Shown piece after piece: positions 1-8,793 of a stretch of 64,000 nucleotides of DNA. The stretch lies in assembly GCF_026239675.1 (NCBI RefSeq), contig NZ_JAPIVQ010000003.1, positions 682,001 to 746,000 of the forward strand, written 5' to 3'. Source of the DNA: Pedobacter sp. PLR (GTDB lineage Bacteria > Bacteroidota > Bacteroidia > Sphingobacteriales > Sphingobacteriaceae). A program made the position numbers and the translations under genes. Numbering within the stretch: position 1 is the first letter of the stretch; the number at the start of each line of letters is the position of its first letter. Below the pieces are notes generated by a model. That model had not been told where the DNA came from, did not search any database, and was given only the letters and a program-made list of their open reading frames with translations.

Positions 1-272
1 CAGTTGTTGAAAAACTCAAAGCCATTTTCCTGTAGCCTGATGCCCGACATCACCAGCTCTACGTTTTCAATTTCTTTACTGTTGATTTCCTGAAAGCCCT
101 GACCGGACAGCTTACACATGATCCTGGATGATTTTTTATCGAAGAAAATACTGTCCGGGTGCTGATCGGCATCGAGGTCTTTGACTAAGGTATCTGGTTT
201 TAGTTCCTGAGCATGGCAAAAAGCGAAGAAGAATATACTAAATATGATGCTGAGCAGGCTATGTTTTTTCAT
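1..272 (-). CDS. Secreted protein of unknown function (partial)
   Basis: The reading frame starts at an ATG at 272 and is still open at the left edge, so about 90 N-terminal residues are visible. They begin with a clear signal peptide (MKKHSLLSIIFSIFFFAFCHA, cleavage likely after HA-Q). The mature part holds an acidic DLDADQHPDS stretch that resembles the calcium-binding FG-GAP/VCBS style of repeat seen in exported Bacteroidota proteins; that resemblance is weak. The protein is probably periplasmic or exported. It is divergent from the UbiA-like gene at 371, with about 100 bases between the two starts. No function can be assigned. Confidence 0.6.
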   Translation of the reverse strand, partial: MKKHSLLSIIFSIFFFAFCHAQELKPDTLVKDLDADQHPDSIFFDKKSSRIMCKLSGQGFQEINSKEIENVELVMSGIRLQENGFEFFNN

Positions 273-370
273 TGTTTTGAGGGTAGCCCATAAAAATAGG
301 ATGTTTATAGTGAAATATTCTTTTTATATCCGAAATTGGCTTCATAGATCCTTCTGGTCTTGTATTTTTA

Positions 371-1288
371 ATGGGCAATAAAATTATTCAGTTTATATTT
401 TTTGGGAATTACTTTGTGGGCATATTGGCCGTGGCTTTAACGCTGGAAGCTACGGAACAACTTAAACTGCCCTTTAATTCCATTAACTATTACCTGTTAT
501 TGTTTTTAGCACCAACGATTTACTACACTTACGCTTACCATAAAATGTCTGCGCAACCGGTGCCAAACAATCCGCGGAGTATGTGGTATTTTCAGCATAA
601 GCACCTCATTAAATGGAGTCAGGCGATACTTTTTACGGTTTGCCTGGGACTGGCCATCAGCCTGCTTTATCAGAATTACCAGAATATCCTGGACCTTCCT
701 GTGAATTACTGGGTGGCAATTGGGGTGATTGTTTTTGCCGGTGCTTTTTATTATGGCTTGCTGCCAAAATCCTTCCGACAATTGAATCTGAGGAATACCG
801 GATGGTTAAAAGCATTTGTAATCGGGTTTGTCTGGGCTTGCTGCGCGAATGTGATGCCCCTGATTATGCTTAAAATTGAAACCGGGGTTGGCTACCATGA
901 TCCTTTATTATGGACCTGGCTGTTCATTAAAAACTGGATGTTTTGTACGGTGAATGCTATTATTTTCGACATCAAAGATTATCCTACGGATTCTAATAAA
1001 CAATTGAAAACTTTTGTAGTCCGCTTTGGCTTAAGAAAGACCATCTTTTATATTTTGATTCCTTTGTTAATCGTTGGGATCATCGCTTTATTCATTTTTG
1101 TGAGTTATAAAGGTTTCGGACCGGTTCCGTTTCTACTGAATTTATTGCCTTTCCTGCTGACCATTTACATTGCCTACACCATGAGACGCAGGAAAAATAT
1201 CTTATATTATCTGATGGTGATTGATGGATTGATTTTGTTTAAAGCCATTTGTGGAATACTGGCAATGCAGTTTATGCCTTTAACCTAA
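371..1288 (+). CDS. UbiA-like prenyltransferase-family membrane protein
   Basis: The 305-residue product is almost entirely hydrophobic, with about eight or nine membrane helices, as in the UbiA superfamily of intramembrane prenyltransferases. The second Asp-rich motif is recognisable near residue 200 (FDIKDYPTDSNKQ), followed by a basic stretch typical of the loop after helix 6. The first Asp-rich motif expected after helix 2 (NDxxDxxxD) is not there: the equivalent loop near residues 55-75 reads YHKMSAQPVPNNPRS and has no Asp. Family membership is therefore likely, but prenyltransferase activity is uncertain. It is followed after 50 bases by a methyltransferase gene on the same strand, so a joint role in modifying a lipid or quinone is possible; this is inference. 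Confidence 0.6.
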   Translation: MGNKIIQFIFFGNYFVGILAVALTLEATEQLKLPFNSINYYLLLFLAPTIYYTYAYHKMSAQPVPNNPRSMWYFQHKHLIKWSQAILFTVCLGLAISLLYQNYQNILDLPVNYWVAIGVIVFAGAFYYGLLPKSFRQLNLRNTGWLKAFVIGFVWACCANVMPLIMLKIETGVGYHDPLLWTWLFIKNWMFCTVNAIIFDIKDYPTDSNKQLKTFVVRFGLRKTIFYILIPLLIVGIIALFIFVSYKGFGPVPFLLNLLPFLLTIYIAYTMRRRKNILYYLMVIDGLILFKAICGILAMQFMPLT

Positions 1289-1338
1289 TGCGCTATTCAC
1301 CTGTAAATAATGTTCTATTCAGCTAATACGCCAGGTTT

Positions 1339-2064
1339 ATGATAAATAACTATGATAAAATAGCTCGTTATTATGATCGGTTGAGTCGCCTGATTTTCTT
1401 TAAATCGCAGGTGAATGCACAGATTCATCAGCTGCGCTATCTTCCTGAAAAAGGGAGGGTGTTGATCGTTGGGGGAGGGACAGGTTGGATTTTGGAAGAA
1501 ATCGATAAAGTTCGTCCGGAAGGGTTGCACCTGGTTTATGTCGAAATTTCAGCGAAGATGATGGAGCTGTCAAAGCAGAAGATGGCGGATTTGAAAAAGC
1601 AAAAGACGAGCGCAAATACCATTGATTTCCTGAATATTGGGATTGAAGAGTTTTCTGCTGATGTGACTTTTGATGTGATTTGTACGCCTTTTTTGTTTGA
1701 TAATTTTGCAGAGGAAAGGGTTGTAATGGTCTTTCATCATTTGGATGCTATGCTCAGGGATGGGGGACTTTGGTTTCATACGGATTTTAATTTAACAGGA
1801 ACAAAGACGGAAACTGCCGGAGGAGATCCTGATGGGAAATCCGTTGGAGGAAACGGAGGCTGGTGGAAACCTGTTTTCTTAACCCTGATGTATCGGTTTT
1901 TTAAATTGGCGGGGAATGTAGAAGCTTCAAAGTTGGTGAGTATGATGCCTTATTTTACAGCAGCAGATTATAAACTATTGGAAGAAAGGTATTATTATAG
2001 GAAATTTATTCAGAGCTTAGTTCTTGAAAAAACACCTGAGCACAAAAGGGGGTGTAAAGAATAG
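1339..2064 (+). CDS. Class I SAM-dependent methyltransferase
   Basis: This 241-residue protein has the Rossmann-type SAM-binding motif I near residues 41-50 (VLIVGGGTGW) and an acidic residue at the end of the second strand (YVEIS). A later DVICTPFLFDNF segment corresponds to motif II/post-II. The N-terminus (INNYDKIARYYDRLSRLIFF) resembles UbiE/COQ5-like and other small-molecule methyltransferases that begin with a YD-rich helix. The substrate cannot be read from the sequence. The gene lies between the UbiA-like and DUF3095 genes with gaps of about 50 bases, which fits a three-gene transcription unit. The protein appears cytoplasmic. Confidence 0.75.
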   Translation: MINNYDKIARYYDRLSRLIFFKSQVNAQIHQLRYLPEKGRVLIVGGGTGWILEEIDKVRPEGLHLVYVEISAKMMELSKQKMADLKKQKTSANTIDFLNIGIEEFSADVTFDVICTPFLFDNFAEERVVMVFHHLDAMLRDGGLWFHTDFNLTGTKTETAGGDPDGKSVGGNGGWWKPVFLTLMYRFFKLAGNVEASKLVSMMPYFTAADYKLLEERYYYRKFIQSLVLEKTPEHKRGCKE

Positions 2065-2117
2065 AAAAATAGCATTGGTTAAAATAAGTAGAATCACAGA
2101 ATTGATCATTAGGTAAC

Positions 2118-3275
2118 ATGGAATCAACGGTGTCGTTTTATCAGGATTTAGTGAGCCATAAGCTATCGCTTCCGGTGCTTTTGAAGGATGAAAAATACTT
2201 ACATCCTGTACCTTCCGATTGGCATGTTATTATCACAGACATCAAAGGTTCTACTGGAGCAGTAGCTGCAGGGCTTCATGAAACGGTTAATCTGATCGCT
2301 ACCGGTAGCATCGTTACCGTATTAAATCTTGCTCACAAAGCAGGAATCACTATTCCTTTCTTTTTTGGTGGTGATGGTGCCACTTTTATAGTTCCTGGAG
2401 TTCTGCTGGACATCGCCATGAAAGGTTTGTTGAGGTTTAAAACAAACACGCTAGCCAATTTTAACCTCCAGCTGCGGGTTGGAACCGTCTCTGTTCAACA
2501 GATTTATCAGCAAGGAAAAGATCTGAATATCAGTAAATACAGTGTTTCTTCTTTCTTTTCCATTCCGGTAGTTTTGGGAACAGGCTTAAGCTATGCGGAG
2601 CAACTGGTGAAAGGAGATGATTACCTCTTGTCACCAGATTTACTTCCTGCTGAGGAGCTGGATTTAACCGGGATGCAGTGCCGCTGGGATAAAATTGATC
2701 CCCCGGAAAATAACCAGGAGATTGTTACGCTGCTGATTATAGCAAAAGAGGGAAGACGTTCCTCCCTGGTTTTTAGTAAAGTAATTGATCAGCTGGAAGA
2801 AATCTATGGGAGTCTTCAGAAAAGGCAACCAATTTCGGTGAATAAATTGCGGTTGAAATCTACTTTCGCCAGGTTGAAAATGGAGATGAGGGCTAGAATT
2901 GGAAGTACAAAGCTTTTTGAACTGATTCAAAACTGGTTGATTAATGGATATGGGTATATCTATTTTAGAACAGAAAAGGGAAAGAATTACCTGAATCGTC
3001 TGGTAGAGATGTCGGATACATTGGTTATTGATGGCCGTATAAATACCGTCATTTCTGGCAATGAAACGCAACGTTTACTGCTTGAAAACGCTTTAGACCT
3101 GATGGAAAAATCAGGTGATATTTTATATGGCATACACCTCAGCAGGAATTCTGTAATGTCTTGTTATGTCCGTGATCTTGAAAATGACCATATTCATTTT
3201 GTAGATGGTTCAGAAGGTGGGTATACGCAGGCCGCCAGGCAATTGAAAGGGAAAATTGCAAAGAATTGCTGTTGA
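2118..3275 (+). CDS. DUF3095 family protein with class III nucleotide cyclase-like motifs
   Basis: The 385-residue protein matches the DUF3095 family by its opening: a short N-terminal helix followed by DWHVIITDIKGSTGAV at about residues 35-50. That segment looks like the metal-binding strand of class III adenylate/guanylate cyclases (DIxGST). About 40 residues later FFGGDGATFIVP (roughly residues 82-93) resembles the second metal-binding hairpin. The C-terminal half (residues 200-385) is less familiar and contains a second alpha/beta region with HLSRNSVMSCYV near residue 345. No membrane segment or signal peptide is present. Cyclase activity has not, to my knowledge, been shown for the family; it is an inference from motif resemblance. 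Confidence 0.65.
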   Translation: MESTVSFYQDLVSHKLSLPVLLKDEKYLHPVPSDWHVIITDIKGSTGAVAAGLHETVNLIATGSIVTVLNLAHKAGITIPFFFGGDGATFIVPGVLLDIAMKGLLRFKTNTLANFNLQLRVGTVSVQQIYQQGKDLNISKYSVSSFFSIPVVLGTGLSYAEQLVKGDDYLLSPDLLPAEELDLTGMQCRWDKIDPPENNQEIVTLLIIAKEGRRSSLVFSKVIDQLEEIYGSLQKRQPISVNKLRLKSTFARLKMEMRARIGSTKLFELIQNWLINGYGYIYFRTEKGKNYLNRLVEMSDTLVIDGRINTVISGNETQRLLLENALDLMEKSGDILYGIHLSRNSVMSCYVRDLENDHIHFVDGSEGGYTQAARQLKGKIAKNCC

Positions 3276-3490
3276 TTTTCCTGACCTTACTAAGTATTAT
3301 CTTTATATAATTTATTTTACCTACACCTATTTTGGAAAATAAATAGAGTCACCTAATGGGGATTGCCAATTGTGGAGGCAAGCAGGTTTTGCGGGTTAAA
3401 GGTTTTTCTGAATCTTTCGCATTTAAAAGGTCTGGTTCAGCCTGAAATCAGTAAATTGGGACAACCAAATGATAACCAGGAACCAACAAA

Positions 3491-4945
3491 ATGATGAAAA
3501 GAACACTGCTGACGACGCTTGTCGTACTGATTTTCCTATCCGGAAGTTTCGGGCAAACCCAAACCCAAACCCAAACTCAAACTCAAACCCAAGCCCTGAC
3601 CCAAAACAAGACTCAATCAGGAGCTAAACTTCATTCCCAAAAGAATCCTGTTGATCAGGCTAATCGCGCGGATTGGTTCAAAGAAGCCAGGTTCGGTATG
3701 TTTGTTCACTGGGGGCTTTACAGCATTTTAGCGGGGCAGTACAAAGGGCATAACCTTCCGGATACCACTTTTAAATACGGGAACAGCTGGTATGCCGAAT
3801 GGATTCAGCAAAGGTTAGAAATTCCGGCAAAGGAATACCAGGAATTGGCGACTCAGTTTAACCCTATCCACTTCGATGCAGATCAGTGGATTCTGGAGGC
3901 AAAAAACGCGGGTATGAAATATTTTGTGATTACTGCTAAACATCATGATGGTTTTGCATTGTGGGACAGTAAGGTTTCTACTTTTGATATTGCTAATAGT
4001 CCGCTGAAAGGAAGAGACATACTGGGGGAACTGGCTAAAGCCTGTAAAAAGTATGGGTTGAAATTTGGATTTTACTATTCTCACTGGCAGGATTGGGAGC
4101 ATCCGGGCGGAGATTGGCCGGAATGGAGTAAAGTCAAAAGAAGCGATGCACAGTTTGAAAAATATTGGAAAGAAAAATCATTGCCACAGGTGCAGGAGTT
4201 GATTCAAAGATATGACCCTGATTTATTATGGTTTGATACCTGGGACGAGCCCAATAAAATCACCGGACATAGACGGGATGAGCTGATTTCCTTAGTTAGA
4301 AAATATAGTCCTAAATGTTTAATTAACGGACGTATTCGTTATCAGGGGCCGGGCGACGATATTGACTTTTTAGAAATGCATGACAACCAGTATCCGGAAA
4401 AGATTTTGGAACGTCCATGGCAAACACCTGCTACCATGGTACATTCCTGGGGCTGGCATGCTACAGATTATAGCTGGAAGCCGGCGACAGAAATGTTGGG
4501 ATATCTGGTTAGTAATACCGCTAAGGGTGGCAATTATCTGTTAAATGTAGGGCCCATGCCTGATGGACGTATCCCTGTAGCAGCAGTTCACCGACTTCGG
4601 GAAATGGGAGGCTGGCTAGTCGCCAATGGCGCAGCAGTTTATGATACTAAACCTTTGAAAGGTGTTTCCGCACCTTCAGGAGTGGTATTTACGGAATCCA
4701 ATAAGAAAAAGGGAGACCGCGAGATATTCGTCAGCATCATTAAACCCTTAACTACCGGAGCATTGATCTTGCCATTTAATCAGTCTGATGTGATCAGTTG
4801 CAATATGCTGGAAACTGGTCAGCCTGTAGAGTTTACAGAAGCAACTGCTCATGCGGTTAAACTTAAACTCAGTAAAGCGCAGCTGTCTATGGCGGATGGG
4901 ATTCCTGTCATCAGCCTCCGCTTAAAAAATGAGTTAGATAAATAG
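3491..4945 (+). CDS. Alpha-L-fucosidase, GH29
   Basis: The 484-residue enzyme begins with a signal peptide (residues 1-21, ending SGSFGQ) and is probably periplasmic. The GH29 catalytic domain spans about residues 58-385. Visible hallmarks are FGMFVHWGLYS (68-78), the substrate-binding HHDGFALWDS (151-160) and LLWFDTWDEP (245-254), in which Asp249 is the expected nucleophile. GH29 enzymes remove alpha-linked L-fucose with retention. Residues 22-39 are an unusual Thr-Gln repeat encoded by a hexanucleotide repeat. The gene stands alone, between DUF3095 and a hypothetical, and is 20 kb from a second GH29 gene. Length is normal for the family. Confidence 0.92.
   Translation: MMKRTLLTTLVVLIFLSGSFGQTQTQTQTQTQTQALTQNKTQSGAKLHSQKNPVDQANRADWFKEARFGMFVHWGLYSILAGQYKGHNLPDTTFKYGNSWYAEWIQQRLEIPAKEYQELATQFNPIHFDADQWILEAKNAGMKYFVITAKHHDGFALWDSKVSTFDIANSPLKGRDILGELAKACKKYGLKFGFYYSHWQDWEHPGGDWPEWSKVKRSDAQFEKYWKEKSLPQVQELIQRYDPDLLWFDTWDEPNKITGHRRDELISLVRKYSPKCLINGRIRYQGPGDDIDFLEMHDNQYPEKILERPWQTPATMVHSWGWHATDYSWKPATEMLGYLVSNTAKGGNYLLNVGPMPDGRIPVAAVHRLREMGGWLVANGAAVYDTKPLKGVSAPSGVVFTESNKKKGDREIFVSIIKPLTTGALILPFNQSDVISCNMLETGQPVEFTEATAHAVKLKLSKAQLSMADGIPVISLRLKNELDK
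3554..3595 (+). repeat. Hexanucleotide tandem repeat CAAACC x7 (degenerate)
   Basis: Seven 6-base units stand in frame directly after the signal peptide of the GH29 gene: CAAACC three times, CAAACT twice, CAAACC and CAAGCC. They encode a Gln-Thr dipeptide repeat. Because the unit is a multiple of three, slippage would lengthen or shorten the linker without breaking the frame. Confidence 0.9.
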
Positions 4946-5004
4946 GAAATTAAATATAATTGTATATTTATCCTTATACGTTTAGCTATTAGTCATAAAT
5001 TATT

Positions 5005-5703
5005 ATGAAAACTTCTACAAATGATCCGTTCGATTTAGACAATTGTATCAGAGGCTTGAGTATGTTGATGAGCTCTGTTCATTCAGATTTTTATGAATTT
5101 ATTTATTACCTCACCTTTAAAAAGGAATTTAAGGCATATTATAGTGAATTTAATAATCCCTGGGAATCGCCGATTGAGGATGGTGCTTTCTTTGATGATG
5201 TGGAGGATCCATGTGTTCAAAACTGCTTAAAGGCTTTTACCATGATAGGTCAGGCAAAGGAAGAATTGAATACCTGGTTTGGGATCAGTGACGAGGAGGG
5301 TGAAGAGGTACGAATGGCAACATATGCCATCGAAGGAATGCGTTTTAAGCCCTTTCAGGTGTTTTTTAAACGTAGTAAAAGCTACAAAAAGCTTAAATTA
5401 AGCTACGAACGTTCCCTTGCAGAATTTATCCATAGCATGTTCTTATATTCCTGTGCTTTAACTGCGCAGAGCAATAAAATCCCTTTGCTGTTAAAAAGAC
5501 AGTTTAAGCTGGCTAATGATGATGCATTTAGATTGCTCAATCAGGACGATAATCAGGTTGTTTTACTGATTGGGTTGATGAAAGGCTTGAAAAAGCTGCT
5601 TAATGAGCTTCGTCTGGACATTTACACACCTGTAATCGCGGTTAGAAAGCCGCAGCGTAAGTCTAATCTGAACTCCAAAGACGCAGATAATTCCAAAAAA
5701 TAA
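5005..5703 (+). CDS. Hypothetical protein
   Basis: The 232-residue product is not recognised. It has no signal peptide or membrane helix and is predicted cytoplasmic. The N-terminal half is acidic and aromatic-rich, with short segments such as NPWESPIEDGAFFDDVEDP. The middle (about residues 105-205) is mostly helical, and the C-terminus is a lysine- and serine-rich tail (KPQRKSNLNSK) that is probably disordered. It follows the GH29 gene by 59 bases but has no evident link to it, and it is followed by a hairpin at 5721-5748. Coding status is supported by length, codon use like its neighbours, and an isolated position. Confidence 0.75.
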   Translation: MKTSTNDPFDLDNCIRGLSMLMSSVHSDFYEFIYYLTFKKEFKAYYSEFNNPWESPIEDGAFFDDVEDPCVQNCLKAFTMIGQAKEELNTWFGISDEEGEEVRMATYAIEGMRFKPFQVFFKRSKSYKKLKLSYERSLAEFIHSMFLYSCALTAQSNKIPLLLKRQFKLANDDAFRLLNQDDNQVVLLIGLMKGLKKLLNELRLDIYTPVIAVRKPQRKSNLNSKDADNSKK

Positions 5704-5720
5704 AGCAATATTAAATCCTC

Positions 5721-5748
5721 ACCGGGCCTGGGGTATACCAAGCCCGGT
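5721..5748 (+). terminator. Hairpin after the 5005-5703 gene
   Basis: ACCGGGC at 5721-5727 pairs with GCCCGGT at 5742-5748, and the stem continues inward with TGG/CCA after one mismatch. Only a weak T-rich stretch follows, so this is a probable but not classical terminator. Confidence 0.55.
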
Positions 5749-5993
5749 TTGAAGGAACACTCTTTTATTTTATTCGCTAGTTAAAAACAATTGCGTATTA
5801 CATTCGTTGTATTACAAATTCAAGAACAATGGATCTATTATTCGCATAACTACTTAATTCTTTGGAGTCAAGCAATAATATCTGATAGATTTTAATTTCT
5901 AAGTGTTTTTACACTTTTTCTATGTTTTGTTTTTAAGAAAGCAATTCAGGATATGGAAACAGGTATTTGAATAAGTGATTAAGATAAAACCAG

Positions 5994-7757
5994 ATGAAAA
6001 ATATTAAGGCTCCCCCTTCAGATATCACCTATGAAAAGCAATTAAAGGCCTACCAAAAAAGAATTTCTAATATATTGGAAAGCTTTACTGACGCTTTTTT
6101 TGAAGTGGATGGCAATTGGACTGTTACCTATTGGAACAAGCAGGCAGAGCAGGTGTTGATGATGCCGAGGAAAGATATCATTGGCAAAAACCTCTGGGAA
6201 GTTTATGCTGATGCGATTCCGCTGAAATTTTACACAGAGTACCATCGCGCTGTAGCAGAAAATACATCGGTACGTTTTCAGGAATATTTTGAACCTAAGA
6301 AAGTCTGGCTGGAAGTTGCGGCCTTTCCATCCGGGGAAGGATTGTCTGTTTATTTTAAGGACATTACTGCTCATAAACTGGCCACTGAGCAACTGGAAAA
6401 GGAAAAACAGCGATACATTGACTTGTTCAACCTGAGTCCAATTCCTCAATGGGTATACAATCAAAAGACACTCGCTTTTCTGGATGTAAATGAAGCTGCG
6501 ATAAATTTTTATGGTTATACGCGGGCGCAGTTTTTAAAAATGACGATTAAAGATGTCCGGCCTTTAGAAGACCGTGAGGTTTTGCAGGAGGTGGTGATTC
6601 AAACGCTCCATTTAGGCGACATTAACCAATCGATTACCCGTCATTGTAAAAAGAACGGGGATTTGGTTTATGTTTCCGTGGAAAGTAATGCCGTTTGGTT
6701 TAAAGATATTGCCGCTTGTCAGGCATTGGTAATAGACCGTACCAAGCAGATTATGGCAGAATATGCGTTGTTCAGCAGTGAACAAAGGTTTAAAGCAATT
6801 GTTCAGAATGGTTCGGACCTCATCGCCATTGTAGATACTGAAGGAATATATAAATATCTGAGTCCGGCAGCGATTACCATTCTGGGCATTGATCCCGGAA
6901 AGCTGTTAGGGGAAAATATCTTTGATTTCATTCATCCTGATGATCAGGAAGAAACGAGACGCCAGTTTAACAAGATAAAAAAACCTAAACAGGCGGCTAT
7001 TCCTCCATTTCGATTTAAAAATAATCAGGGGGATTACCGTTGGATGGAAACGATTATGACCAATATGATGGATGATCCCGCAGTTCAGGGGATGGTTTGG
7101 AATTCAAGGGATATTACAGAAGATATTGAGAACAAAAGAAAAATTGCGGAGAGTATCGGAAGATATAATATTGTGTCTAAGGCCACCAGTGATGTCATCT
7201 GGGACTGGAATATGGATACGGGAAGTATCCTTTGGAACAAGGGTATTAAGGAAGTTTTTGGCTATGCTAATATCCATACCAGTCAGCACTGGCTGCTGGA
7301 AAGAATTCATCCGGAGGATGTGAAGCTGGTGTTGGAGGAGTTTGAATTGCTCACCACCAATAAAAAGACAAGGTTAACACTGGAATATAGGTTTCGCTGT
7401 GCGGATGGTACTTACAAGTCGGTATTAGACCGTTCTTTTATCGTATTTGATACCCTGGGAAAGCCGGTACGTATGATTGGTTCCATGCAGGACATTACGG
7501 AAAGGATCAACCATATCAAAGCAATAGAATCACAAAACAGGCAGTTAAGAGAAATTTCCTGGATACAATCGCACGAAATCCGCGCCCCTTTAGCCCGTAT
7601 TATGGGCCTCGTAGAACTTTTAGACGAGTATTCTTCTGATGAAGTTTTAAAAGATTATATCTCGCATTTAAAGTCTTCTTCCGATGAGCTTGATGAGGTG
7701 ATCAGGGCAATTATGAAGAATGCATTCCCTCAGACTCTGGCAGGAGGCAGAAAATAA
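5994..7757 (+). CDS. Multi-PAS sensor protein ending in a HisKA-type domain without ATPase domain
   Basis: The 587-residue protein contains four PAS/PAC units in tandem (roughly residues 20-130, 135-250, 258-380 and 385-505). S-box landmarks include FFEVDGNWTVTYWN, KYLSPAAITILG and YRFRCADGTYKSVLDRSF. Residues 515-570 form a histidine-kinase dimerisation/phosphoacceptor helix pair with the H-box SHEIRAPL, where His527 would be the phosphoacceptor. The chain stops only 60 residues after that histidine, so the N, G1 and G2 boxes of an HATPase_c domain are absent, and nothing downstream up to 7903 encodes one. No membrane segment is seen. It may be phosphorylated by a partner kinase, or act as a scaffold or sensor only. 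Confidence 0.85.
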   Translation: MKNIKAPPSDITYEKQLKAYQKRISNILESFTDAFFEVDGNWTVTYWNKQAEQVLMMPRKDIIGKNLWEVYADAIPLKFYTEYHRAVAENTSVRFQEYFEPKKVWLEVAAFPSGEGLSVYFKDITAHKLATEQLEKEKQRYIDLFNLSPIPQWVYNQKTLAFLDVNEAAINFYGYTRAQFLKMTIKDVRPLEDREVLQEVVIQTLHLGDINQSITRHCKKNGDLVYVSVESNAVWFKDIAACQALVIDRTKQIMAEYALFSSEQRFKAIVQNGSDLIAIVDTEGIYKYLSPAAITILGIDPGKLLGENIFDFIHPDDQEETRRQFNKIKKPKQAAIPPFRFKNNQGDYRWMETIMTNMMDDPAVQGMVWNSRDITEDIENKRKIAESIGRYNIVSKATSDVIWDWNMDTGSILWNKGIKEVFGYANIHTSQHWLLERIHPEDVKLVLEEFELLTTNKKTRLTLEYRFRCADGTYKSVLDRSFIVFDTLGKPVRMIGSMQDITERINHIKAIESQNRQLREISWIQSHEIRAPLARIMGLVELLDEYSSDEVLKDYISHLKSSSDELDEVIRAIMKNAFPQTLAGGRK

Positions 7758-7903
7758 TACTTCTTATCCTACATCAATGTGGAAGCATAGTGGCTAAGGT
7801 ATCTTTGTATACAATAATTAATTCGCTAAGGGTTATTAGTTCGTTCTCAATTGAAATGTAATATAACCAGGGATTGATTATTGTCTAAAAAAGGAGAAAT
7901 ATA

Positions 7904-8776
7904 ATGAAAAAGGTAATTGAAAAAATCGTGACAAATTCTGGCAGACCACACATGGTTGGTGATGGGTTTAGGGTATTTAATTATATCCCGGGAGCAGGTA
8001 TCCCTCAGGAAAGAATCAGCCCGTTTTTACTCCTGGACTTTAATCCCGAGTATGATTTTGGTCCTTCAAATCATGTCAGAGGCGTAGGTGTTCACCCACA
8101 TAAAGGTTTTGAAACCGTAACTATTGCTTACAAAGGAACAGTTGCGCATCATGATAGTACAGGTAGTCATGGGGTGATCAATTCTGGTGATGTACAATGG
8201 ATGACGGCTGGTAATGGTATTTTACATAAAGAGTATCATGAAGAAGCGTTCTCTAAAAAAGGTGGTCCTTTTGAAATGGTACAGTTATGGGTAAATCTGC
8301 CTAAAAAAGATAAATCAGTAACGCCACATTATCAGGAGTTAACTGCTGCGGGTATGGGGAAACTGGAATTGCCGGATGGCGCTGGTGTGGTCAATGTAAT
8401 TGCAGGTAATTTTAACGGAATTGCAGGCCCTGCTCAAACTTATAGTCCGGTAAATTTGTTTGACATTAAGTTGAACGAAGGTGGAACGGTAAGTACCTCT
8501 GTTTCTGCTACACACAACACGGCTTTATTAGTAGTGAATGGTAGTGTAGAGGTAAACGGAGAAGCTGTGGGAGAACATAATTTTGTCTTGTTTGCGAATG
8601 AAGGAGAAGAGATTCACTTGAAAGCAAATCAAAGTAGTGTGATCTTATTGATGAGTGGCGAGCCTTTAAATGAGCCTATCGTGAGTTATGGTCCGTTTGT
8701 AATGAATACAGATGAAGAAATCAGTCAGGCAATCGTTGATTTTAACATGGGTAAATTTGGTGAATTGGCTGATTAA
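7904..8776 (+). CDS. Pirin family protein
   Basis: The 290-residue bicupin protein matches pirins. The N-terminal cupin carries the metal-binding HPHKGFETVT (about residues 66-75) and the later GNGILHKEYHE (about residues 106-116), supplying the three histidines and one glutamate that bind iron in the family. Pirins of bacteria include quercetin 2,3-dioxygenases and regulators; which applies here cannot be told. The gene has an unusually good ribosome binding site for this phylum (AAGGAG at 7891-7896, 7 bases before the ATG), which suggests strong translation. A small GNAT gene follows after 17 bases and is probably co-transcribed. Confidence 0.93.
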   Translation: MKKVIEKIVTNSGRPHMVGDGFRVFNYIPGAGIPQERISPFLLLDFNPEYDFGPSNHVRGVGVHPHKGFETVTIAYKGTVAHHDSTGSHGVINSGDVQWMTAGNGILHKEYHEEAFSKKGGPFEMVQLWVNLPKKDKSVTPHYQELTAAGMGKLELPDGAGVVNVIAGNFNGIAGPAQTYSPVNLFDIKLNEGGTVSTSVSATHNTALLVVNGSVEVNGEAVGEHNFVLFANEGEEIHLKANQSSVILLMSGEPLNEPIVSYGPFVMNTDEEISQAIVDFNMGKFGELAD

Positions 8777-8793
8777 TTAAAATATATAAGGCT

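Noticed and set aside
613..873. 86-residue open frame inside the UbiA-like gene
   Set aside because: It is an out-of-frame shadow of a well supported membrane protein and shows no family features.
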